Source: Azorhizobium sp943369575
GTDB taxonomy: Bacteria; Pseudomonadota; Alphaproteobacteria; Rhizobiales; Xanthobacteraceae
Direction of reading: 5' to 3'
DNA length: 64,000 bases
NCBI GenBank assembly: GCA_943369575.1
Contig: CALRNP020000001.1
Span: 1-64,000, forward strand
In this document: positions 57,798 through 64,000 of the stretch, piece after piece
How the letters are laid out: each line of letters opens with the position of its first letter
Position numbering within the stretch: position 1 is the stretch's first letter
Notes under the pieces: model-generated
The model's input: only the letters and a program-made list of their open reading frames with translations
The model's database searches: none
Told to the model about the DNA's origin: nothing
Program-made: the position numbers and the translations under genes

Positions 57798-58040
57798 TCA
57801 AGCGCCTTCGCGCTCCCGCCGGCTGCGGTAGCGCAGCGTCGTTGCCGCAGCGCCATAGCTGGCCACGCAATAGGGCACCGCATAGGTCAGCGCCACCTTG
57901 CCCCACATCACGCTTGCGCCAGTCCACAGCGCATCGCCCTGGTTGATCAGATTGAGCGCTGTGCCCACCACGGCCGCCACCACCAGGGAGCGGCGGGGAA
58001 TGCCGTCGGAAACCGCCGCCTTGAGAAGGGGTGCCAGCAT
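57798..58040 (-). CDS. Small membrane protein of the NrtS type
   Basis: An 80-residue protein with two predicted membrane helices. The motifs SDGIPRRSLVVAAVVGTALNLINQGDAL and LTYAVPYCVASYGA are characteristic of NrtS-like proteins, reported as nitrate/nitrite carriers in a few bacteria. The ATG at 58040 lies 172 nt from the HugZ-like start on the other strand. No nitrate genes are nearby, so its role here is open. Confidence 0.72.
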   Translation of the reverse strand: MLAPLLKAAVSDGIPRRSLVVAAVVGTALNLINQGDALWTGASVMWGKVALTYAVPYCVASYGAAATTLRYRSRREREGA

Positions 58041-58212
58041 GGCGCCTCGCGCGTCCGAAGAAGGAGCGCCAGCTTAACATTGGGCGGCGCGGGCTCGCGT
58101 GGCTGATTTATAGGCGCGCCCTGCCGGCCCTCCGCAATGCCCCGCGCTTGACAGGGCCGGGGGCGGCTTGGCGATGTGGGCGCACGGTCGCAGGGCCAAG
58201 GGGAGATCAACC

Positions 58213-58944
58213 GTGGGTGAAGCTGTTGCGCATGCAAGCGTTGTGATCCGCCGCCTGATGCGGGAGGCCCGCTTCGGGGCCTTGGGCACGCTGGAGGCAG
58301 ACGGGGCGCCTTATGCCTCCCTGGTGGCGGTGGCGCCTGATGCGGAGGGGGCGCCGGTGCTGCTGATGTCGGGCCTCGCCCGCCATACCCGCAATCTCCA
58401 GCGTGACCCGCGCGCTTCGCTGCTGCTGGCCACCGGCGCCTCGGGCGATCCTTTAAATGCCCCCCGCGCCAGCCTATTGGGGCGGATCGCGGCGACGCCA
58501 GATGCCGAGGCCCGGGCCCGCTTCCTGGCCCGCCATCCGGAGGCCGCGCAATATGCCGACTTTACCGATTTCGCCTTCTATCGCCTGGACTTGCGCGAGG
58601 CGCATCTGGTGGAGGGGTTCGGGCGCATCGTCACCTTGCCGGCCTCTGGCCTGCTCACCTCCTGGGAGGGCGCCGATGCGGTGCGGGCGGCGGTGGCGGG
58701 CGTGGTCGAGCATATGAATGCCGACCATGCCGATGCGGTGGCGCTCTATGCCACCCGCCTTTTGGGCGAGCCGGAGAGCCCGGATGTGGTCTGGCGAATG
58801 GTCGGCCTGGATCCGGAAGGCTGCGAGATCGCCACCGGCGGGACGGTGCGGCGGCTGGAATTTCCGCAGCGCGTGACAGATGTTGCTGCGGTGCGGCAAG
58901 TTTTGGTGGCGCTCGTAACGCAAGCGCGAACGACGATAAAATGA
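58213..58944 (+). CDS. HugZ-like flavin/haem-binding split-barrel protein
   Basis: A 243-residue protein with an N-terminal pyridoxamine-phosphate-oxidase-like split barrel (REARFGALGTLEADGAPYASLV, about 20-41; GLARHTRNLQRDPRASLLL) and a C-terminal DUF2470 domain (VVEHMNADHADAVALYA). HugZ relatives degrade haem or bind haem/flavin. The GTG at 58213 with GGGGAGA upstream is preferred; an in-frame start 45 nt earlier lacks a ribosome site. Confidence 0.82.
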   Translation: MGEAVAHASVVIRRLMREARFGALGTLEADGAPYASLVAVAPDAEGAPVLLMSGLARHTRNLQRDPRASLLLATGASGDPLNAPRASLLGRIAATPDAEARARFLARHPEAAQYADFTDFAFYRLDLREAHLVEGFGRIVTLPASGLLTSWEGADAVRAAVAGVVEHMNADHADAVALYATRLLGEPESPDVVWRMVGLDPEGCEIATGGTVRRLEFPQRVTDVAAVRQVLVALVTQARTTIK

Positions 58945-59070
58945 GCTTTCAAACGATTTGAAGCAGTTCACAAGAAGAACAGCGCGCCGTAACGTCACCT
59001 CTTCAGAGCCGCTCCGTCCCGGACCGGACAGGCACGCGCCGCGTTACGCAGCGCTCGAAGGAGGCGATCC

Positions 59071-60684
59071 GTGATCGAGACAGGACACCGCAACAGCGCC
59101 GTGGGCGCGGAAAGCTTCGGCCTGAACAATCTCGCCGGGGTGCATTGGAACCTGACGGAGCCGCTCCTCTATGAGCACGCCATCGCCAAGGGCGAGGCGC
59201 AACTGGCCGCCGGTGGGGCATTGGCCGCCAATACCGGCGTACACACCGGCCGCAGCCCCAAGGATAAGTTCGTGGTGCGCGATGCCGCCACCGAGGGCGA
59301 GGTGTGGTGGGATAATAACGGCGCCATCACCCCGCAGCAGTTCGATCTGCTGCATGCGGATTTTCTAAAATGCGCCGAAGGCAAGACGCTGTTCGCCCAG
59401 GATCTCTACGGTGGCGCCGACCCGGCCAGCCGGATCAAGACCCGCGTCTATACCGAATATGCCTGGCACTCGCTGTTCATCCGCACCATGCTGCGCCGGC
59501 CGCCGCGGGAAGATCTGGCCGGCTTCGTGCCGGAAATGACCATCATCGATTTGCCCAGCTTCAAGGCGGATCCCGCCCGCCACGGGGTGCGCAGCGATAC
59601 GGTGATCGCGGTGGATTTCAAGCGCGGCATCGTTCTGATCGGCAATTCATCTTATGCCGGCGAGATGAAGAAGTCGGTCTTTACTTTCCTCAACTACCTC
59701 CTGCCCGCCAAGGGCATCATGCCCATGCATTGCTCGGCCAATGCGGGCAAGGATGGCGATGTGGCGCTGTTCTTCGGTCTGTCAGGCACCGGCAAGACCA
59801 CTTTGTCCGCCGACCCCGCCCGCACCCTGCTGGGCGATGATGAACATGGCTGGAGCGAGGCCGGCGTGTTCAATTTCGAGGGTGGTTGTTATGCCAAGAC
59901 CATCCGCTTGTCCAAGGAGGCCGAGCCGGAAATCTTCGCCGCTTCGGATCGTTTCGGGACGATACTTGAGAATGTCATCCTGGATGAGGTCACCCGCGTC
60001 CCGGACTTCGATGACGGTCGGCTGACCGAGAACACCCGCTCGGCCTATCCTCTGGACTTCATCCCCAATGCCAGCCCCACCGGGCGGGCAGGAATTCCCA
60101 AGAATATCATCATGTTGACGGCGGATGCGTTCGGCGTGATGCCGCCCATCGCCCGCCTCACCCCGGCCCAGGCCATGTACCATTTCCTCTCCGGCTACAC
60201 CGCCAAGGTGGCGGGCACCGAGAAGGGGGTGAAGGACCCGGAGGCGACCTTCTCCACCTGCTTTGGCGCCCCCTTCATGCCCAGGCATCCCTCGGTTTAT
60301 GGCAATATGCTCAGGGACTTGATCGCCAGGTTCGAGGTGGATTGCTGGCTGGTGAACACCGGCTGGACCGGGGGCAAGTTCGGCGAGGGCCGCCGCATGC
60401 CGATCAAGGTCACCCGCACCCTGCTGACCGCCGCCTTGGACGGCTCGCTCAAGGGGGCGGCGACCCGCACCGATCCTTATTTCGGCTTCCAGGTGCCGAC
60501 CTCGGTGCCGGGCATCGAGCCGCATATCCTTTATCCGTCAAAGACTTGGGCGGACAAGGCGGCGTTTGATGCCACCGCACGGCGGCTGGTCTCCATGTTC
60601 CAGGAGAACTTCGCCAAGTTCGAATCCCACGTGGACGCCGCTGTGCGCGAGGCCCAGCCGCAGGTGCGCATCGCCGCCGAATGA
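59071..60684 (+). CDS. pckA: Phosphoenolpyruvate carboxykinase (ATP)
   Basis: PckA converts oxaloacetate and ATP to PEP, CO2 and ADP, the entry to gluconeogenesis. The 537-residue enzyme has the ATP-binding GLSGTGKTTLSAD loop (about 248-260), the Mn-binding DDEHGW (269-274) and RSPKDKFVV near 61. GTG start with GGAGG 8 nt upstream. Its location beside chvI is standard in Hyphomicrobiales, where ChvI can influence pckA. Full length for the family (about 530-540). Confidence 0.97.
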   Translation: MIETGHRNSAVGAESFGLNNLAGVHWNLTEPLLYEHAIAKGEAQLAAGGALAANTGVHTGRSPKDKFVVRDAATEGEVWWDNNGAITPQQFDLLHADFLKCAEGKTLFAQDLYGGADPASRIKTRVYTEYAWHSLFIRTMLRRPPREDLAGFVPEMTIIDLPSFKADPARHGVRSDTVIAVDFKRGIVLIGNSSYAGEMKKSVFTFLNYLLPAKGIMPMHCSANAGKDGDVALFFGLSGTGKTTLSADPARTLLGDDEHGWSEAGVFNFEGGCYAKTIRLSKEAEPEIFAASDRFGTILENVILDEVTRVPDFDDGRLTENTRSAYPLDFIPNASPTGRAGIPKNIIMLTADAFGVMPPIARLTPAQAMYHFLSGYTAKVAGTEKGVKDPEATFSTCFGAPFMPRHPSVYGNMLRDLIARFEVDCWLVNTGWTGGKFGEGRRMPIKVTRTLLTAALDGSLKGAATRTDPYFGFQVPTSVPGIEPHILYPSKTWADKAAFDATARRLVSMFQENFAKFESHVDAAVREAQPQVRIAAE

Positions 60685-61145
60685 TCCGGCGGCAAGGTCG
60701 CTGGTCGCCGTCATCGCCCGCCGTTCGCGGTGGGCGGTGACACAGCGTGTCGTACGACAGTGCCATGTGTATCGCCCCGCAATTCCCCGCATGCGCCACC
60801 GTCGCATGCGACAGATTTCGGCACCGTCCGTCGCATGACGGAAGGGGGAGGGGTGGCGGCCGCCCGCGTCCCTCCGTCCCGTATCCCCGTCCTCTGTCAC
60901 GCGTCACGCGGCCCTTGTCATCCCCGGCCGCTCGACCAGCATTCGCCCGGCCCGCGCTCCGCGCTATGAGCCGGCCTGCCAACTGCCCCGTCCTCCCCCT
61001 GCGCTGCGCTTGCCGCAGCGCCCCGACCGGGCTTTGCACTTTTGTGCCACCTCCTCTAACGGCATCCTGGAACCGTCGTTGAAGCGTCGCGTTGAAGGCG
61101 GCAGCTTTGCAATAGGGCCGCGCTGCCGCCCGACGGGATGGTTCG
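60685..61145. other. Non-coding stretch between pckA and the MFS gene, with two palindromes
   Basis: No credible gene is visible; long frames here are GC-driven. Two 12-bp perfect palindromes stand out: TGTCGTACGACA (60748-60759) and GTCGCATGCGAC (60801-60812), 53 bp apart start to start, with a further TCGCATGACG at 60831-60840. They resemble paired operator sites and could control the MFS gene. No clear pckA terminator was recognised. Confidence 0.5.
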
Positions 61146-62441
61146 ATGACGACAGATGATGCCGCGCTTCTGCATCCCGGCCCGGCAGGGCGACGAGCGG
61201 CGACGCTCCCGGCCGCCCCGGCCCCATCCCGCCATGCCCGTGCCCTCGGGCTGCTGAACTTCTTCCTTGCGGATGTGCGCGATGGGCTGGGGCCGTTTCT
61301 CGGCATCTTCCTGGTGGGCAAGGGCTGGGCGCCCGATGCCATCGGCTATGTGATGACCCTGGGCGGCCTCGCCGGCATGCTCGCCACCACGCCGCTGGGG
61401 ATGCTGGCGGATGCCACCCACGCCAAGCGGATGATCGTGGCGGTCTCTGCCGTGCTGGTGGTGGCGGGCTCGCTCATCCTGCTGGTGTGGCCCATCGGCC
61501 CGCTGGTGGCCTTCTCGCAGGTGGCGACCGGCGTGGCGGGGGCGGCCATCGGCCCGGCCATCGCCGGCCTCACTCTGGGGCTGGTGGGTCAGGCGGGGCT
61601 GCCGGCGCAATTGGGCCGCAACGAGGCCTGGAACCATGCCGGCAACTTTGCCGCCGCCGCCTTGGCGGGCATCTTCGGCTATCTCTACGGCATCGCCGCG
61701 GTGTTCGTGCTCATGGGGCTGATGGCGCTGGGCTCGCTGGTGGCGCTGAGCCTGATCCGGCCGCGGGACATCGACCATGACGTCGCCCGCGGCCTGGAGG
61801 CGGGGACGCCGGCCGGGGCGCATGTACCCAATGTCGCCGTGCTGCTGCGCTCGGCGCCGCTGCTGGTGCTGGCGGGCACCTTGATGCTGTTTCACTTCGG
61901 CAATGCCGCCATGCTGCCGCTGCTGAGCCAGGCGGTGGCCACCGCCGGCACCTTTGATCCCGCCGCTTATGCGGCGCTCACTGTCATCATTGCCCAACTG
62001 GTCATGATCCCCATGGCGCTGCTGGCCGCCCGGCTGGCGGAGACGCGGGGCTATTGGATCGTGCTGGTGCTGGCGCTGGCGGCGCTGCCGCTCCGGGGCG
62101 CCATCGCCGGCTTGTGGGCCAGCCCCTGGGCGATGATCCCGGTGCAGATCCTCGATGGCGTCGGCGCCGGCCTGCTGGGGGTGGCGACGCCGGGGCTGGT
62201 GGCGCGCATCCTGCGCGGCTCAGGCCATGTGAATGCCGGGCTCGGCGGGGTCATGACCTTGCAGGGGGTGGGCGCGGCGCTCAGCCCGGCGGTGGCGGGG
62301 CTGGTGGCGGCCCACTTCGGCTATGGCGTCGCCTTCCTGTTCCTCGGCAGCGCCGCCATCTTCGGATTGGTGCTGTGGGTGGCGGCGACGCCGCTGGTGC
62401 GCGCCGCCTGCGCCGCCCCCGTTAGCGCACATTCCCCTTGA
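61146..62441 (+). CDS. Major facilitator superfamily transporter
   Basis: A 431-residue protein with about 12 membrane segments. The first helix region has LNFFLADVRDGLGPFLGIFLVGKGW and the 2-3 loop has GMLADATHAKRM, an MFS motif A variant. NAADxxGN-like and PIGPLVAFSQVATG segments resemble multidrug- or metabolite-efflux members. Its 3' end is followed after 20 nt by the possible argC leader ORF, and no terminator stands between them, so read-through is possible. Confidence 0.86.
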   Translation: MTTDDAALLHPGPAGRRAATLPAAPAPSRHARALGLLNFFLADVRDGLGPFLGIFLVGKGWAPDAIGYVMTLGGLAGMLATTPLGMLADATHAKRMIVAVSAVLVVAGSLILLVWPIGPLVAFSQVATGVAGAAIGPAIAGLTLGLVGQAGLPAQLGRNEAWNHAGNFAAAALAGIFGYLYGIAAVFVLMGLMALGSLVALSLIRPRDIDHDVARGLEAGTPAGAHVPNVAVLLRSAPLLVLAGTLMLFHFGNAAMLPLLSQAVATAGTFDPAAYAALTVIIAQLVMIPMALLAARLAETRGYWIVLVLALAALPLRGAIAGLWASPWAMIPVQILDGVGAGLLGVATPGLVARILRGSGHVNAGLGGVMTLQGVGAALSPAVAGLVAAHFGYGVAFLFLGSAAIFGLVLWVAATPLVRAACAAPVSAHSP

Positions 62442-62461
62442 CCATGAATGGGAGCAGCGGC

Positions 62462-62587
62462 ATGTGTCGAAACATGCTCAGGAACGAGACCATTTTTGAT
62501 CGACGCCGACGCCGCTGCACCCCAGCTGCGGCTCTTCCGGCTGCGCGTCGATCAGCGTCCGTCCGCATGGGGATGGCCTCACTGTAG
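62462..62587 (+). CDS. Putative arginine-rich leader peptide upstream of argC
   Basis: A 41-codon ORF with ATG at 62462 and a good GGGAG ribosome site (62450-62454, 7-nt spacing). Codons 14-18 (62501-62515) are five consecutive arginine codons; ten of 41 residues are Arg. The ORF ends at TAG 62585-62587, 48 nt before an intrinsic terminator that precedes argC. This is the layout of transcription attenuation by an amino-acid leader peptide. The Arg run lies in a GACGCC-rich patch, so chance in GC-rich DNA cannot be excluded. Confidence 0.5.
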   Translation: MCRNMLRNETIFDRRRRRCTPAAALPAARRSASVRMGMASL

Positions 62588-62635
62588 GCCCCACCCGCCG
62601 GAGCGGACCTGACCCGCGTTCCTGAACCCCCGCAG

Positions 62636-62660
62636 CCCCCGGCTCCGGGGGTTTTATTTT
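62636..62660 (+). terminator. Intrinsic terminator/attenuator just before argC
   Basis: A 7-bp stem CCCCCGG / CCGGGGG with a 2-nt loop (or 5 bp with a 6-nt loop) is followed at once by TTTTATTTT. It ends 26 nt before the argC start codon, too close and too far (195 nt) from the MFS stop to be simply that gene's end. Upstream segments 62525-62531 (GCTGCGG) and 62539-62545 (GGCTGCG) can pair with 62630-62637 at the foot of the stem, giving a possible alternative structure. Confidence 0.72.
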
Positions 62661-62686
62661 GCCTAAATTCCAGAAGGATACCCACC

Positions 62687-63664
62687 ATGAGCATGCGCGT
62701 CGGCATTGTCGGAATCAGCGGTTTTGGCGGCGGCGAAGCGATGCGCCTGATCGCAAGCCACCCGTCGTTCGAACTGGTCTACGCCGCCGGCGAGGGCAGC
62801 GCCGGCAGCCGTCTGGTGGACCGCTTCCCCGGTGTGCCGGCCAAGCTGGCCGAACTGGTGATCGAGAAGTGGGATCCTGCGACCTTGCCGAAGCTCGACG
62901 TGCTGTTCGCGTCGCTGCCCACGGGCGCTTCGGCCGAGGCGCTGGCGCGGGTGTCCAAGGACGTGAAGATCGTCGATATCGGCGGCGACCACCGCTACGT
63001 CGCGGGCTGGGCGTACGGCCTGGCCGACGTCTGGCCTGCCCAGATCGCGGGCCAGACCCGTATTGCCAACCCCGGCTGCTTCCCCGCCGCGACGCTGACC
63101 GCGCTGGCGCCGCTGCTGGCCAACAAGCTGATTGAGCCGGGCAACATCGTGATCGACGCCAAGACCGGCATCTCCGGTGCCGGCCGGGGCAGCGCCGACA
63201 GCAAGTTCAGCTACGCCGAGAGCAATGAGAACTTGGTGCCCTACGGCCTGCTCAAGCATGTCCACATGCCCGAGATGGCCAAGACGATCGAGCAGCTCAG
63301 CGGTGGCAGCGCCGCCGGGCTGGTGTTCACGCCGCACCTGGTGCCGATGACGCGCGGCGTCCTCGCCACCATCTACTGCCGCGGCAGCGCCACCACGGAG
63401 CAGTGCCTGGACGCGGCCCGGCGCTTCTACGCCGGGCGGGCGTTCGTGCGCGTGACCGACAAGCCGCCGCAGACCAAATGGGCTACGGGCTCGAACCTGG
63501 CATTTGTCAGCTATGCGGCCGATCCAGAGCGCAACTTGGTGATGGCGATGGGCGTGGTCGACAATCTTGGCAAGGGAGCGGCCGGGCAGGCGGTGCAGAA
63601 TGCCAATTTGATCTGCGGCCTGCCTGAAACGGCAGGGCTGGATGGCGCACCTGTGTGGCCGTGA
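62687..63664 (+). CDS. argC: N-acetyl-gamma-glutamyl-phosphate reductase
   Basis: ArgC reduces N-acetylglutamyl phosphate to the semialdehyde in arginine synthesis. The 325-residue protein has the NADP motif GIVGISGFGGGE (6-17), the catalytic cysteine in IANPGCFPAAT (Cys131) and the histidine in TPHLVPMTRG. AGAAGGAT precedes the ATG. It stands alone, without other arg genes in the window. Its immediate 5' region has a leader ORF and terminator, suggesting control by arginine-tRNA supply. Codon use is GC-rich like the neighbours. Confidence 0.9.
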   Translation: MSMRVGIVGISGFGGGEAMRLIASHPSFELVYAAGEGSAGSRLVDRFPGVPAKLAELVIEKWDPATLPKLDVLFASLPTGASAEALARVSKDVKIVDIGGDHRYVAGWAYGLADVWPAQIAGQTRIANPGCFPAATLTALAPLLANKLIEPGNIVIDAKTGISGAGRGSADSKFSYAESNENLVPYGLLKHVHMPEMAKTIEQLSGGSAAGLVFTPHLVPMTRGVLATIYCRGSATTEQCLDAARRFYAGRAFVRVTDKPPQTKWATGSNLAFVSYAADPERNLVMAMGVVDNLGKGAAGQAVQNANLICGLPETAGLDGAPVWP

Positions 63665-63729
63665 AGACGACGGGCCTCCAGACAGCAATTCGCTCGGCTC
63701 TGGAGGTTCGGTCCGGCGGCGCCGCGTGG

Positions 63730-63752
63730 ATCCCCGGATCACGTCCGGGGAT
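63730..63752. repeat. REP-like palindromic element downstream of argC
   Basis: ATCCCCGGA-tcacg-TCCGGGGAT is a 9-bp perfect inverted repeat. The sequence class (GGATCCCCGG...CCGGGGATGAC) is a widespread intergenic palindrome of alphaproteobacteria, whose spurious translation gives VIPGRDPGI. It lies between converging argC and the unidentified gene at the right edge and could also aid termination. Confidence 0.7.
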
Positions 63753-63841
63753 GACGGTCGTCTGTTGCAAGACGGGCCGCGCGAGAGGCCGGCGCCGAGC
63801 TCTGCTTTACTGCCCCACGGCCGAAACCGGGCAGCCCTCAT

Positions 63842-64000
63842 TCAGCGGGCTGGGGTGCAATTCGCGTCCGGGGTAAAGTCGGAGGTACCGTAGCTGCCGG
63901 GCTCCAGGAAGCGCAGCGAGGTGGCCATGGGCTCGCCGGGGCTGCGGCTGGTGCAGGCGGGTTGGGCGGCGGGGGTCACGGACACCGAGCCACGCTCCAG
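63842..64000 (-). CDS. C-terminal part of an unidentified protein, cut by the window edge
   Basis: An open frame enters from the right edge and stops at TGA 63842-63844, giving 52 residues. The visible tail is rich in Pro, Ser and Thr and contains two cysteines (QPACTSRS and NCTPAR). The sequence resembles an extracytoplasmic or surface-protein tail, but I recognise no family. It converges on argC. Confidence 0.45.
   Translation of the reverse strand: MERGSVSVTPAAQPACTSRSPGEPMATSLRFLEPGSYGTSDFTPDANCTPAR

Noticed and set aside
60685..61145. Proline/arginine-rich ORFs between pckA and the MFS gene
   Set aside because: Overlapping frames in very GC-rich DNA without ribosome sites or motifs.
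63507..63770. ORF with the peptide VIPGRDPGI near the end of argC
   Set aside because: This peptide is the known false translation of an alphaproteobacterial intergenic palindrome; the element is listed as a repeat instead.
1..64000. CRISPR array, prophage or intact insertion sequence
   Set aside because: No regularly spaced repeats, phage structural genes, integrase or complete transposase were seen on either strand.

Overview
The window is high-GC DNA (all genes GC-rich, with GTG and TTG starts) from an alphaproteobacterium. The block chvI-chvG-hprK-EIIA(Man)-HPr beside pckA is characteristic of Hyphomicrobiales (Rhizobiales). A sulfur-oxidising sox cluster with a single-haem SoxA points to the Xanthobacter/Starkeya/Ancylobacter group. 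The lineage is inferred from gene content, not from a database search.

Layout. (1) 1-9.3 kb: a sox thiosulfate-oxidation cluster. soxA-soxX run leftward; soxY-soxZ-soxB and soxC-soxD-cytochrome c-DsrE-soxF run rightward from a shared AT-rich control region, with an ArsR-type operator candidate before soxC. (2) 9.7-12.8 kb: a LysR regulator divergent from a DsbA/FrnE-like protein, then a metallo-beta-lactamase-fold protein lacking most of its metal motif and a SnoaL-like protein. (3) 13.0-28.1 kb, all leftward: one very long apparent operon with five intact amidase-signature enzymes, two GatC/AtzG-like (DUF4089) small proteins each directly in front of an amidase, an N-carbamoylsarcosine-amidase-like hydrolase, a complete peptide/opine-type ABC importer and an AbrB-family membrane protein. 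A divergent GntR regulator (28.6 kb) faces it. (4) 29.4-42.6 kb, leftward: a branched-chain-amino-acid-type (HAAT) ABC importer with a LivM-LivG fusion, followed by an aldehyde dehydrogenase, a shikimate-dehydrogenase-like enzyme, an SDR, a fused alpha-beta TPP-dependent E1, a GlcD-type FAD oxidase and a GMC oxidoreductase. Divergent from it are a quinone oxidoreductase, two SDRs and a second GntR. Regions 3 and 4 are accessory catabolic modules. (5) 46.2-51.9 kb: a patch with an IS66 transposase remnant and a truncated glutathionyl-hydroquinone reductase, then redox/stress genes (luciferase-like, DoxX, AzoR, LysR, Rrf2, COG2085), ending next to a tRNA-Arg(ACG). (6) 52.2-60.7 kb: a conserved chromosomal block with an orphan histidine kinase, nitrogen-type PTS proteins, HprK, ChvG/ChvI, an NrtS-like protein, a HugZ-like protein and PEP carboxykinase. 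(7) 61.1-64 kb: an MFS transporter, argC behind a possible arginine attenuator, and the end of an unidentified gene.

Most notable observations: a leader ORF with five consecutive Arg codons followed by an intrinsic terminator directly upstream of argC; the multi-amidase/AtzG-like operon of unknown substrate; and a matched pair of 22-bp sites that looks like the operator of the Rrf2 regulator. All assignments come from reading the sequence; no searches or folding programs were run.
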